Of a stretch of 64,000 bases of DNA, positions 8,879 through 17,413 are shown one piece after another. The position numbers were made by a program, and so were the translations under genes. The notes under the pieces were generated by a model. It had not been told where the DNA came from. It did no database searches and worked only from the letters and a program-made list of their open reading frames with translations. Every line of letters begins with the position of its first letter. The first letter of the stretch is position 1. This stretch comes from Enterococcus faecalis 13-SD-W-01 (GTDB lineage: Bacteria; Bacillota; Bacilli; Lactobacillales; Enterococcaceae). The stretch covers positions 46,024 through 110,023 of the forward strand of contig KE351649.1 of NCBI GenBank assembly GCA_000415185.1. Direction: 5' to 3'.

Positions 8879-9668
8879 CTTGTTCTTCCTTTTCATCAAT
8901 GAATCGTTGGATCTCTTCCAAAGAAAATCCTTTTTGATATAAAGATTGCTTAACTTTTTGTTTTTTCTTTGAAAGATTTAGTCGTTGGTGCTTGCGCCAA
9001 AGTTTATCGCCTTGTGTCACTAACGCTTGGTATTCTTCTTCTTCGTCTGGTTCTGACTCCAAACTATCGATCGCTTGCTGGATGATTTCTGAAGAGAATC
9101 CTTTGTTCATCAAAGCTTGTCTTGTTTTTTGAAGTGTCTCGCGATGGCTGCGGCCGCGGTATTTTCCGACCGCTTTTTCTGCTGCATGGATAGCGGCATT
9201 CAATTGTTCTTCTTCTGGGTATTCAAGCAAAGCCTGTTCTACTTTTTCCGGTGAAATTCCTTTTTGCTGCAGCGCCTGTGCGATTTTTCTTGGTCCTTTG
9301 TCGCTTAGACGCATTTGTGTACGAACATAGCTTTCGCCGTACATACGGTCGTCGATCAAATCAAGTTCTTTCAATCGCTGAACGATTCTGTCACGGTCAT
9401 TTTTGTCGATTTCTTTGTCTCTAAGATAAGTATGGATCTCTTTTTCCGAACGCAGCTGATAACTCAAATAATTCATCGCTTGCTGCAAACCATAGTCATA
9501 CTGGCTGTTTTTTTCGATTTCTTCAATGGTCTCAGGCTCAAGCTCCATTCCTTTTAGTAGACGATAATGGACCAGACGATCTTCAGAAACTCTCAGTTTT
9601 CGGCCATCCGATAATTCTACTTGGTAAAAAGGTCCTTTTTCTTTTCCAACTCTCACAATCGTTATCAT
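8871..9668 (-). CDS. recX: Recombination regulator RecX
   Basis: 265 residues, the long form seen in low-GC Gram-positives. After a basic N-terminal segment come tandem three-helix RecX repeats: LSYQLRSEKEIHTYL, RMRLSDKGPRKIAQALQQKGIS-like units and a C-terminal KKQKVKQSLYQKGFSLEEIQRFI. RecX binds RecA filaments and limits their activity. It is followed with overlap by mutY, giving a small DNA-maintenance operon. It is divergent from rlmCD. Confidence 0.92.
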   Translation of the reverse strand: MITIVRVGKEKGPFYQVELSDGRKLRVSEDRLVHYRLLKGMELEPETIEEIEKNSQYDYGLQQAMNYLSYQLRSEKEIHTYLRDKEIDKNDRDRIVQRLKELDLIDDRMYGESYVRTQMRLSDKGPRKIAQALQQKGISPEKVEQALLEYPEEEQLNAAIHAAEKAVGKYRGRSHRETLQKTRQALMNKGFSSEIIQQAIDSLESEPDEEEEYQALVTQGDKLWRKHQRLNLSKKKQKVKQSLYQKGFSLEEIQRFIDEKEEQDE

Positions 9669-9714
9669 AAAAGTCCCTCCTCGAACATATATTCTCTATC
9701 ATACCATAGAAATT

Positions 9715-9743
9715 TTCCGTCATCAGGTATTTTATGTTAGAAT
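9715..9743 (+). promoter_or_regulatory. Predicted promoter of rlmCD
   Basis: TTCCGT, 17 bases, TAGAAT with an extended -10 (TGTTAGAAT); 31 bases to the start codon. Confidence 0.5.
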
Positions 9744-9774
9744 GTACTCACTATAAAACAGTAAGGAGAATCCT

Positions 9775-11151
9775 ATGACAGAAACAGTTGTCAAAACAGG
9801 ACAAACGATCCCTTTAAAGATCAAACGTTTAGGTATCAATGGCGAAGGAATCGGTTATTTCAAACGATTGATCGTTTTTGTGCCCTACGCATTGCCCAAA
9901 GAAGAAGTAATGGTGAAAATCACCAAAGCAACCCCTCGATATGCGGAAGCATCCTTGGTCCGCATCAAAAAAACCAGTAAAGATCGTGTAGTTCCCCCTT
10001 GTCCTGTCTACGAAGAATGCGGCGGCTGCCAGCTTCAGCATTTAGCTTATAACGCACAATTGGATTTTAAAAGAGATTTGCTCCAGCAAGCGTTGGAAAA
10101 ATTCAAACCCGCGAACTACAAAAATTATCAGCTGCTCCCAACGATCGGAATGGATGATCCTTGGCGATATAGAAACAAGGCGCAATTCCAGCTGAGAAAA
10201 AATAAAAAAACGCAAAAAACAGAAGCGGGTCTTTATCAGCCGAATTCGCATCAGCTCGTGCCGATCGTCGATTGTATCGTTCAAGAACCTGAAACCCAGA
10301 AAGTGATGAATACGGTCGTCCAGTTATTGAACAAATACGACTTGCCGATTTATGATGAACGGACGAACAGCGGTATCTTCCGAACAATCATGGTCAGAAT
10401 GGGTATTGAAACGAAAGAACTTCAAGTAGTCTTTATCACTAAAACAGCAAAATTCCCGCAAAAAAACGCACTGATCCGTGAAATCAATCAGCGTTTGCCC
10501 GAAGTAGTTTCCATCATGCAAAATGTACAGCCGCAAAAAACATCCATCGTAATGGGCGATGAAACGATTTTTCTTTGGGGAAAAGAAGCCATTGAAGAAC
10601 GATTGGAAAATATCACTTTTGATTTGTCTCCGCGTGCGTTTTTCCAATTGAATCCTCGGCAAACAAAAGTCCTTTACGCTGAGGGAATCAAAGCACTTGA
10701 GTTAAAAGAAAATGAAACAGTCGTTGATGCTTATTGCGGAGTCGGAACGATTGGTTTAAGTTTAGCAGACAAAGCAAAAGAAGTCAGAGGAATGGACATT
10801 ATTCCTCAAGCAATCACCGATGCCCAAAATAATGCGCAACGCCTTGGGTACACCAACACACATTATGAAGTAGGAACTGCTGAGGAATTGCTGCCGAAAT
10901 GGCTAAAAGAAGGATTCGATCCGGATGCTGTCATCGTTGACCCGCCTCGTACGGGATTAGACAGCAAATTGACCCAAACGATTTTGCAGCAGCCGCCTCG
11001 TAAAATGGTTTACATTTCCTGCAATGTTTCTACATTAGCAAGAGATCTTGTCTCTTTGGCAAAAGTTTTTCATATCGATTATCTTCAATCAGTGGATATG
11101 TTCCCACAAACAGCGCGTTGTGAAGTAGTTGTAAAATTAACAAGAAAATAA
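9775..11151 (+). CDS. rlmCD: 23S rRNA (uracil-5-)-methyltransferase, RlmCD/RumA family
   Basis: 458 residues. Domains: N-terminal TRAM domain (about 5-65), a cysteine cluster CPVYEECGGCQLQ with a further Cys in PIVDCIVQ (4Fe-4S site of RumA type), and a C-terminal SAM-dependent methyltransferase with VVDAYCGVGTIGLSLA, DPPRTGLD and the catalytic YISCNVSTLARDL. In Firmicutes one enzyme (RlmCD) methylates both U747 and U1939. Many genomes carry two or three paralogues, so the exact site is inferred. The ribosome site AAGGAG is clear. Monocistronic. Confidence 0.9.
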   Translation: MTETVVKTGQTIPLKIKRLGINGEGIGYFKRLIVFVPYALPKEEVMVKITKATPRYAEASLVRIKKTSKDRVVPPCPVYEECGGCQLQHLAYNAQLDFKRDLLQQALEKFKPANYKNYQLLPTIGMDDPWRYRNKAQFQLRKNKKTQKTEAGLYQPNSHQLVPIVDCIVQEPETQKVMNTVVQLLNKYDLPIYDERTNSGIFRTIMVRMGIETKELQVVFITKTAKFPQKNALIREINQRLPEVVSIMQNVQPQKTSIVMGDETIFLWGKEAIEERLENITFDLSPRAFFQLNPRQTKVLYAEGIKALELKENETVVDAYCGVGTIGLSLADKAKEVRGMDIIPQAITDAQNNAQRLGYTNTHYEVGTAEELLPKWLKEGFDPDAVIVDPPRTGLDSKLTQTILQQPPRKMVYISCNVSTLARDLVSLAKVFHIDYLQSVDMFPQTARCEVVVKLTRK

Positions 11152-11163
11152 AAAGAGAGAAGC

Positions 11164-11206
11164 AAAAAAACTGCTGAAAACATTTGATGTTTTCAGCAGT
11201 TTTGCT
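11164..11206. terminator. Bidirectional terminator between rlmCD and the LCP gene
   Basis: A perfect 13-bp stem (11171-11183 with 11187-11199), A7 on the left and T-rich on the right; serves both convergent genes. Confidence 0.9.
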
Positions 11207-11225
11207 TTGATTGACTATTCTGCCG

Positions 11226-12506
11226 CTAATAATTGACTGTACCATCCTGATTATTGTTTACAGAAGGATCGTATGGGTCACTGTATTGATTATTTTGGTT
11301 ATATGTCCCGTCTTGATTGTAAACTTGTCCAGAGGTGTCTTGAACATAGCCGCTTTGTCCATATGGATCTTGAACCGTATTAGGATCTGAATACTGGTAA
11401 GTGTTTTGATTATATCCAGTACTTTGGTCATAGCCGCCAGTATCACTGGAGTAACCGTAAGTAGTATCGTTTTGACCTGTACCAGATGTATCTGTTGCTT
11501 CAGAACCTGAACCGGAGCCGTCTTCTGAATCATCGCGGAACATCAGGTAGGCATTTTCGTTATTCAAGTTCGGTAATGTATCGCTTGGATCGATATCTAA
11601 TTGCTTTTTCAATTTATTTTGTATTTTCAGCAATTCATTTTGTCCAAGGATCTGATAATAAATATCGTTGATCGTTGTACTTTCTCCTTGCAGCTGATCT
11701 TGTTGGATCTTATTGAAGGCTGCAGTATAATTTGTGGCGACGTCCAGCATATCGTCCCAATCCAAGTCTGTTGTCACATTCTTTTCAACTGCTTTAAGGA
11801 TTTGTCTATAATTGCTTACACCATTCAAACTTAGAACTTTGTTGACGATCTTTGTTACAACTTCCCGCTGACGACGCTGACGACCGATGTCACCTTCTGG
11901 ATCTTCATGGCGCATTCTGGAATAAGCCAACCCTTTTTCTCCATCCAGCGTTTGTTTTCCAACACCTACATGCACGCCATCAAGTGTAAAGTCGATTTTA
12001 TTGTTGACTTCGATCCCGCCAACTGCATTGATCAAATCTTCCATACCGTCCAAATTGATCGTCACATAATGGTCGATTGGTATATCCAAAAGCTGTTCGA
12101 TGGAATCCATTGCCATATCTACACCGCCGAAAGCATACGCGTGATTCAGCTTATCTACAGTCCCATAACCGACGATATTCGTATAAATATCTCTATCTAA
12201 ACTAATAATCGTTGATTTCTTTTGCTTAGGATTCACTGTAACGACCATCATCGTATCTGAACGCCCTTGTTCTGTTCTTCCCAAACCGCCAGTATCCAAA
12301 CCTAGCAGCAGCACAGAAAAAGGCTCCTGATCGTCGATACTGACTCTTGAGTCACGCCCTGAAGGAACACGATCAGCACTTTGAGTAATCTTATTTACTG
12401 TACGATTCGCTTCATTCATCAACTTGATCCCGTACGCTGAAAGCCCCGCGATCAAGATCACTATCACCCCTAATATACTTAATATGATCTTTTGCCAACG
12501 TTTCAT
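11226..12506 (-). CDS. LCP (LytR-CpsA-Psr) family glycopolymer transferase
   Basis: 426 residues: a short cytoplasmic basic start, one membrane anchor (about 6-28), the extracellular LCP domain (about 60-225) and a long low-complexity tail. LCP hallmarks are LLLGLDTGG, the Asp/Arg set in GRSDTMMVVTV and ISLDRDIY, KLNHAYAFGG, and SRMRHEDPEGDIGRQRRQREVV. LCP enzymes move lipid-linked wall polymers to peptidoglycan, so the EPA polymer made in this window is an obvious candidate substrate (inference). The last about 95 residues are rich in Y, Q, N, D, G, S and T with no hydrophobic core, which is unusually long. Ribosome site GAGGTG. Confidence 0.9.
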   Translation of the reverse strand: MKRWQKIILSILGVIVILIAGLSAYGIKLMNEANRTVNKITQSADRVPSGRDSRVSIDDQEPFSVLLLGLDTGGLGRTEQGRSDTMMVVTVNPKQKKSTIISLDRDIYTNIVGYGTVDKLNHAYAFGGVDMAMDSIEQLLDIPIDHYVTINLDGMEDLINAVGGIEVNNKIDFTLDGVHVGVGKQTLDGEKGLAYSRMRHEDPEGDIGRQRRQREVVTKIVNKVLSLNGVSNYRQILKAVEKNVTTDLDWDDMLDVATNYTAAFNKIQQDQLQGESTTINDIYYQILGQNELLKIQNKLKKQLDIDPSDTLPNLNNENAYLMFRDDSEDGSGSGSEATDTSGTGQNDTTYGYSSDTGGYDQSTGYNQNTYQYSDPNTVQDPYGQSGYVQDTSGQVYNQDGTYNQNNQYSDPYDPSVNNNQDGTVNY

Positions 12507-12653
12507 AGCACACCTCTATCTAACATATTCTTAAATATTTTCTCATATAGACAGCTAATCAGCAAACCTGCTTTTTAAAAATAAGAAAACTTTAAAAAAG
12601 TAACTTTATTCACAATTGCTGAATACTATGTAATTTTCTCAAAATTCTTAACT

Positions 12654-12682
12654 ATCATACCATAGCTTTTCTTTTGTTAAAA
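12654..12682 (-). promoter_or_regulatory. Possible promoter of the LCP gene
   Basis: Minus-strand TTTTAA, 17 bases, TATGAT. It would give a leader of about 140 bases rich in A and T with no evident hairpin. Confidence 0.35.
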
Positions 12683-12707
12683 GCCTGAATATCCATCATA
12701 GAAACAA

Positions 12708-12746
12708 GCAAAAAAGACACAGGCTTCTGTTGAAGTCTGTGTCTTT
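12708..12746 (-). terminator. Terminator of the cold-shock gene
   Basis: A 12-14-bp stem (AAAGACACAG... with CTGTGTCTTT) followed on the minus strand by a T run. Confidence 0.88.
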
Positions 12747-12760
12747 ATTCAACAAATTGA

Positions 12761-12961
12761 TTATAATTTAGTCACTTCAGCAGCTTGAGGTCCGCGTGCG
12801 CCTTCTACGATCTTGAATTCAACTTCTTGTCCTTCTTCTAAAGACTTGAAGCCGTCTCCTTGAATCGCTGAGAAGTGAACGAATACGTCATCTCCACCAT
12901 CTACTGTGATAAACCCAAATCCTTTTTCATTGTTGAACCATTTAACTGTTCCTTGTTCCAT
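12761..12961 (-). CDS. Cold-shock protein (CspA family)
   Basis: 66 residues, full length for a bacterial cold-shock domain. RNP1 is KGFGFITV and RNP2 is VFVHFSAI. It binds single-stranded RNA and acts as an RNA chaperone. The start at 12961 is set by GGAGGC 9 bases upstream; the open frame extends upstream through the leader and promoter. It has a near-consensus promoter and an unusual 5' leader hairpin, listed separately. dapF lies immediately upstream with no terminator between, so read-through is also possible. Confidence 0.95.
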   Translation of the reverse strand: MEQGTVKWFNNEKGFGFITVDGGDDVFVHFSAIQGDGFKSLEEGQEVEFKIVEGARGPQAAEVTKL

Positions 12962-12984
12962 AAGTATATAGCCTCCAAAAATTT

Positions 12985-13004
12985 CTTGCAAGAACCCTTG
13001 CAAG
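12985..13004 (-). promoter_or_regulatory. Hairpin at the predicted 5' end of the cold-shock mRNA
   Basis: Two copies of the self-complementary octamer CTTGCAAG separated by GGTT form an 8-bp stem-loop. The -10 box ends at 13008, so transcription should begin within or beside this hairpin. This could be a 5'-terminal stabiliser or cold-responsive structure. Confidence 0.5.
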
Positions 13005-13007
13005 AGT

Positions 13008-13036
13008 ATTATACCTAATTTAGAAAACGCTCGCAA
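13008..13036 (-). promoter_or_regulatory. Predicted promoter of the cold-shock gene
   Basis: Minus-strand TTGCGA, 17 bases, TATAAT. It sits between the dapF stop codon and the leader hairpin. Confidence 0.75.
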
Positions 13037-13048
13037 GTCTATGTCTGC

Positions 13049-14011
13049 TTATTTTCTCATTTCTTCTAAAAAGTCGATATACGCTGCTTGCTCCCCAGTT
13101 TCAACTATTTCGAGCTCAGAAAAATCACCAAAAAATGCCTCATTTTCTCCCGTCATCCAATGTGTTATCGTAGCGTTTCCAATCAATTCCATCCAATAAC
13201 TGCCTTCTGTATTTTCATGCACTACTGTTTTCACTATCCCGCCAGCATTCCTTACCGTGACTTCTTCATAAAAGCGTCTTTGGTATAACAAATCGTACAA
13301 TAACGCGCTCGCACACATTGCCGTACCGCATGTACTAGTGTAGCCCATTCCCTCCTCATAAGTACGAACAAATAACTCATTTTCAGCTAAAATCTCGACA
13401 AAACTCAAAATCATTTTTTGCGAAAATAAAGGATTCGGCTGTGCAACCAATGCTGCAATCCTTTCAAATTCTTCACTGATCAATGTTTGATGGTCGACAA
13501 AAGCGATCAGGTGCGGGTTGGGTGCTGCTACTGCAGAAAAACGGATAGTTTCTGACAATTCTGGAAGGATCTGGTCGATGATCCGGTCTTTCTTTCTGGC
13601 AGCAAATGCTTCTGGGTCAAAACTGACAGGCGAGATCTCTACTTGGAAAGCGGGCACGTTTTGGTGAAATTCTCCTGCACGTTTTGCTTTGAGATTTGCA
13701 AACATCGTTTCGATTTGGAAAAGTTCTTGGTTATTTTTTTCACTCAAATAACGAGCTGCTGCCCGCAGTCCATTGCCGCACATCGTTCTTTCTCGTCCTT
13801 CATGATCAAAGGCTTGCATTTTTGCCAGCGCATTGCCCGGAGCTGCTTCAGAAACTGCGATAAGCCCGCAAGCCCCGTCAAGCAACCCCGTCCGCCAATC
13901 GCATAATCTTTTTGCTAGTTCTTTTAATTGCGGCATTGTCAGAAAATCTTTTGTAGTGTCCACTAAAAAGTAATCGTTTTCAGAAGCGTGTACTTTGTAT
14001 ACTTTCACCAT
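13049..14011 (-). CDS. dapF: Diaminopimelate epimerase
   Basis: 320 residues. The two catalytic cysteines are in MCGNGLRAAARY and STCGTAMCASAL, the DapF signature. It interconverts LL- and meso-diaminopimelate. Enterococcal peptidoglycan normally carries L-Lys, so here the enzyme would serve lysine synthesis. No other dap gene is nearby, which is unusual, and related epimerase roles cannot be excluded. Start: ATG 14011 has AGGAAGGA at a good distance; the frame extends to 14083, but that part overlaps the sodA terminator. Only about 43 bases separate the terminator from this start. Confidence 0.8.
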   Translation of the reverse strand: MVKVYKVHASENDYFLVDTTKDFLTMPQLKELAKRLCDWRTGLLDGACGLIAVSEAAPGNALAKMQAFDHEGRERTMCGNGLRAAARYLSEKNNQELFQIETMFANLKAKRAGEFHQNVPAFQVEISPVSFDPEAFAARKKDRIIDQILPELSETIRFSAVAAPNPHLIAFVDHQTLISEEFERIAALVAQPNPLFSQKMILSFVEILAENELFVRTYEEGMGYTSTCGTAMCASALLYDLLYQRRFYEEVTVRNAGGIVKTVVHENTEGSYWMELIGNATITHWMTGENEAFFGDFSELEIVETGEQAAYIDFLEEMRK

Positions 14012-14045
14012 TCCCATTCCTTCCTGCTCTGCTTTTTTAAATGAA

Positions 14046-14106
14046 AAACAAAAATAGACCGAAACAGATAAAAGCAAAATCATGCTTTTATCTATTGATC
14101 GGTCTA
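14046..14106 (-). terminator. Terminator of sodA
   Basis: A long hairpin of about 22 bp (TAGACCG... at 14055 to ...CGGTCTA at 14106) with a few mismatches, then T5 on the minus strand. Confidence 0.9.
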
Positions 14107-14117
14107 AAAATCTACTG

Positions 14118-14726
14118 TTATTTTGCAGCGTCGAAACGTTTGTTTACTTCATCCCAGTTCACAACGTTCCAGAAAGCAGCGATGTAATCAGGACGCACAT
14201 TTTTGTATTTCAAGTAGTATGCATGTTCCCAAACATCTAATCCTAAGATAGGTGTTTTGCCTTCCATCAATGGTGAATCTTGGTTCGCTGTTGAAGTGAT
14301 AGCTAATTTTCCGCCATCTAAAACAAGCCATGCCCAACCAGAACCAAAACGGCCTGTTGCAGCTGTTTTAAATTCATTTTTGAAAGATTCAAAATCGCCA
14401 AAAGCTTCTTCGATCGCTTCTTTGATTGCTCCTGTAGGTTCGCCGCCAGCGTTTGGTGCCATGATTTCCCAGAAGAATGTATGGTTCGCATGACCGCCGC
14501 CATTGTTGCGGACAGCTGTACGGATATCTTCAGGAACAGCATCCATGTCAGAAATCAATTCTTCCACTGATTTTTCACCTAGTTCAGGATGTTTTTCGAT
14601 TGCTGCATTCAAGTTTGTTACATACGTATTATGATGTTTGTCATGATGAAGGTGCATTGTTTCTTCATCGATATAAGGTTCTAGTGCATCGTATGCGTAA
14701 GGTAACTCTGGTAATGTATAAGCCAT
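14118..14726 (-). CDS. sodA: Superoxide dismutase, Mn/Fe family
   Basis: 202 residues, full length. Metal ligands fit the family: His in MHLHHDKHH, His in the NHTFFWE region, and Asp and His in [11 protein letters not shown]. The N-terminal [15 protein letters not shown] is typical. It dismutates superoxide in the cytoplasm; enterococcal SodA is usually Mn-dependent. The ribosome site GAGGAGG is strong. A loose promoter (TTGCAA, 16 bases, TACTGT) lies upstream. Flanked by its own terminator. Confidence 0.96.
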   Translation of the reverse strand: MAYTLPELPYAYDALEPYIDEETMHLHHDKHHNTYVTNLNAAIEKHPELGEKSVEELISDMDAVPEDIRTAVRNNGGGHANHTFFWEIMAPNAGGEPTGAIKEAIEEAFGDFESFKNEFKTAATGRFGSGWAWLVLDGGKLAITSTANQDSPLMEGKTPILGLDVWEHAYYLKYKNVRPDYIAAFWNVVNWDEVNKRFDAAK

Positions 14727-14803
14727 TTATAAATTCCTCCTCAGAATATAACTATTGATCGTTACAGTAAAAGAGTAACAAAGAGTTGCAAATTCTTCAA
14801 AAC

Positions 14804-15274
14804 TTATGCCTCGTCACGCTTATCTTTTGCTTCTTCGGCTAAAATCTCTGTTTCTTTAAAGATAAATAACTTGCTGAAAACATAATTCGCTATGACAACG
14901 AGGATCTGTGTAATGATTTTTGCTACAAAATCGTTACTGTGAAGAACATTGATCAGCAAAAGCATCGAGCCCATATCCAAACCATAAGAAACAAGGCGAT
15001 AGAAAATAAATTTGCCGAATTCTACTGCCAAATGCCCAAAACTAGGCGATTTGGAATGGAAGACCCATAGTTTGTTCGTCACAAAAGCAAACAAAACGGA
15101 ACAGATCCATGAAATCGTGTTTGAGACTGGCATACTCAAATGGAACATGCGTAAAGCAATCGCAAAACTCACGATATTTACGACAGTTGCCAAACCGCCG
15201 TAAAAAAGATAGATAAAGACTTCCCAATACCCTTTTTCTTCTAACAAATGCCTAAATTGGCGATATAATTTCAT
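14804..15274 (-). CDS. GtrA family membrane protein
   Basis: 156 residues with four predicted membrane helices (around 22-42, 52-72, 90-112 and 118-138) and a charged C-terminal tail. The fold and motifs (FLYGGLATVVNI, FVTNKLWVF, NYVFSKLFIF) match GtrA/DPMS-like proteins. Several of these flip or deliver lipid-linked sugars for surface glycan modification. The partner glycosyltransferase usually found beside gtrA is not adjacent; the epa glycosyltransferases 13 kb away are possible partners (inference). It follows the CDF transporter with a 27-base gap. Confidence 0.82.
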   Translation of the reverse strand: MKLYRQFRHLLEEKGYWEVFIYLFYGGLATVVNIVSFAIALRMFHLSMPVSNTISWICSVLFAFVTNKLWVFHSKSPSFGHLAVEFGKFIFYRLVSYGLDMGSMLLLINVLHSNDFVAKIITQILVVIANYVFSKLFIFKETEILAEEAKDKRDEA

Positions 15275-15301
15275 AAGCTTCCCTGCCTTTAAAAAACGTT
15301 C

Positions 15302-16219
15302 CTATTCATCATACTCTATTTTTTGCTTTGTTTCATCTTCATTTGTAAAAAATAATTTTTTTTGGTCTTTTGCATGGACTTCTGCCTGGATCGTCACGTG
15401 AGTAAACGCGTATTTTTCTTTAAGCAAATAAATGATTTCTGGATAAATCTGTTCTATTTCACTCAGCATCTGATCGTCAAAATCGATATGCGCGTCAAAA
15501 ATGATCTGTTTTTCATCGTACTGCCAAGCATGGATATGATGGATATCTTTTACTCCTTTGATTGCTTTTATCTCTGAAGATAATTGCTGATAATCGACAG
15601 CTGGCGCAGTTTGCATCAAAATATCTACAGCTTTTTTGACTATTTGAGCTGCTTCGATCAAAATATACGCTGAGATCAGCAGTGTAATGACAGGATCGAT
15701 CCAATAAACATGGAAAAAACGGATCAAAACAGCACCAATAATTACACTAACCGAAGATAACGTGTCACTTAAAAGGTGAAGATAACTTGATTTTACATTC
15801 AAACTTTCATCCGCTTCTTTTTTCAGCAGAAGAACCGAAAATAAATTTGCTAAAAGACCGATTACGGCTACGATCAGCATCAAATTTCCATCTATTTTTT
15901 CTGGCATAAAAAACCGTTTCACTGCTTCTATCCCTAAAAAGACAGCAAGTCCGATCAGAACAATGGAATTAATAAATGCACTAAGAATCTCTGATCGGCG
16001 ATAGCCGTAAGTCTTTACTTCTGTTGCTTCTTTTTGCGCAATTTTTCTGGCAAAATAAGAAAGTGAAATCGCTAAAGTATCGCTCAAATTATGAAAAGCA
16101 TCTGAAACCAATGACAAACTGCCGGATAACACTCCGCCAACTAATTCAGTCAATGTTATCACCGCATTCAAGAGAACGACCCCTAACATTTTTTTTGCTG
16201 ATTGTTGTTTGTGCTGCAT
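15302..16219 (-). CDS. Cation diffusion facilitator (CDF) metal exporter
   Basis: 305 residues with six membrane helices and a C-terminal cytoplasmic metal-binding domain. The CDF metal-site motifs are VSDAFHNLSDT in helix 2 and LHLLSDTLSS in helix 5; the C-terminal region carries IHHIHAWQYDE. It exports Zn2+ or a similar divalent ion by proton antiport; HxxxD-type sites favour Zn2+/Cd2+. The start at 16219 has AGGAGGATGCAGC upstream; the longer frame has no such site. It is divergent from the DUF1189 gene and likely co-transcribed with the GtrA gene. Confidence 0.9.
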   Translation of the reverse strand: MQHKQQSAKKMLGVVLLNAVITLTELVGGVLSGSLSLVSDAFHNLSDTLAISLSYFARKIAQKEATEVKTYGYRRSEILSAFINSIVLIGLAVFLGIEAVKRFFMPEKIDGNLMLIVAVIGLLANLFSVLLLKKEADESLNVKSSYLHLLSDTLSSVSVIIGAVLIRFFHVYWIDPVITLLISAYILIEAAQIVKKAVDILMQTAPAVDYQQLSSEIKAIKGVKDIHHIHAWQYDEKQIIFDAHIDFDDQMLSEIEQIYPEIIYLLKEKYAFTHVTIQAEVHAKDQKKLFFTNEDETKQKIEYDE

Positions 16220-16308
16220 GCTGCATCCTCCTTTCTCTTCATAGAATATCATTTTTTCAAAATATTCCCCATCGTTTGCATTCCTCCAAGCCTTTTTTGC
16301 TGTCGTAC

Positions 16309-16337
16309 TTGTATTTCTAGCCTTACTCCGATAGAAT
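16309..16337 (+). promoter_or_regulatory. Predicted promoter of the DUF1189 gene
   Basis: TTGTAT, 17 bases, TAGAAT, 35 bases upstream of the start codon. Confidence 0.55.
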
Positions 16338-16372
16338 TGCTGTGAAGAACCTATTAATGATAAGGAGTTACC

Positions 16373-17179
16373 ATGACAACAAAACAATTGATTATCAGTT
16401 CTCTTACCCGTTTTAAAGACCTAAAAAGTTCAAGAGATGTTCCATTTTGGAAAGCCATCATTTACCTCTTGGCTTTAAGCATCATTATGGCTTTGCCGAT
16501 TTCTTATCAAATTTCCCAAGTGCTGCGCAGTATCCATTCCGACGGTCAGCAGATCGCTGAAAAAATTCCTGATTTTACGATTGAAGACGGCAAGATCCAT
16601 ACTGAAAAAAAGGAAGGATTCATTTACCAGACAAATTCGATCATTTTCACTTTTGACCCTGAAGGAAAACGTACTTCAAAAGATGTTGCCACTGATTTGA
16701 TGGGAAATTTCATTAGTTTTGGCTTACTGAAAGATGAATTAGTCATTGCTCTTCCAAATTCCGGCCTTACTTCTTCCTTATTTGGCGACAATACGTTGGA
16801 AGTTTCTTATACAAACGAGACCCTGCAAGGATTCGACGGCACGCAATTACGCAATATGCTTGGCGAATCAGCAATCCCTTTCTGGGTGAAAATCGTTGTG
16901 TTTTTAGCCGCAATTTATCCAAGTTTTCTTAATCTGCTGTTTTTATTGATTATGGGAACGTTTAGTGCGTATATCTATGCTCGTCTGCGTTTGACACGTG
17001 CAACCTTTCTTGAATGTGCGAAAACGATGATCTATTCTTTTACTTTGCCTGTTTTGATCTCTACGGTATTGCTTGTATTTCTGCCGACTTTTGATACAAC
17101 GATGTTTATCCTTTTTGCGGGACTCTTCATCTTTATCCAAGCGGCGAGAGAGTGGCCAAAAGTGCCTATAGGTAAGTAG
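16373..17179 (+). CDS. DUF1189 family membrane protein
   Basis: 268 residues with a first membrane helix at about 28-48, an extracytoplasmic domain (about 50-165) and three or four further helices to the end. This layout fits the DUF1189 family of Gram-positive bacteria, of unknown function. Ribosome site TAAGGAG. The TAG stop is immediately followed by a copy of the dispersed repeat and then a terminator, so it is a single-gene transcript. The extracellular domain has no recognisable catalytic motif. Confidence 0.75.
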   Translation: MTTKQLIISSLTRFKDLKSSRDVPFWKAIIYLLALSIIMALPISYQISQVLRSIHSDGQQIAEKIPDFTIEDGKIHTEKKEGFIYQTNSIIFTFDPEGKRTSKDVATDLMGNFISFGLLKDELVIALPNSGLTSSLFGDNTLEVSYTNETLQGFDGTQLRNMLGESAIPFWVKIVVFLAAIYPSFLNLLFLLIMGTFSAYIYARLRLTRATFLECAKTMIYSFTLPVLISTVLLVFLPTFDTTMFILFAGLFIFIQAAREWPKVPIGK

Positions 17180-17215
17180 AGGTTGTGAACAAAGCGTTTT
17201 GACTTGAGCATTAAT
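17179..17215 (+). repeat. Dispersed stop-codon-associated repeat, copy C (short)
   Basis: GAGGTTGTGAA, then AAGCGTTTTGACTTGAGCATTAA, beginning at the last base of the DUF1189 stop codon. The terminator hairpin that follows takes the place of the longer body. Confidence 0.7.
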
Positions 17216-17228
17216 GAAGAAATCCGTG

Positions 17229-17264
17229 AAACAGCAAAACAATTTTATGTTTTGCTGTTTTTTG
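17229..17264 (+). terminator. Terminator of the DUF1189 gene
   Basis: A perfect 12-bp stem (AAACAGCAAAAC with GTTTTGCTGTTT) ending in T6. Confidence 0.9.
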
Positions 17265-17413
17265 ATTATTATTCCAATCAGATTTGTTGGATCATTTTTT
17301 TGTTGTTTAACTATGGACAAAAACCACTTGCTGCAACTACTTTATCAACTCATATCTTTTTGTTTTTTGTTTTTTCTTTGTTACACTTTTCATTAGAAAG
17401 GTGGTTACAAAAA

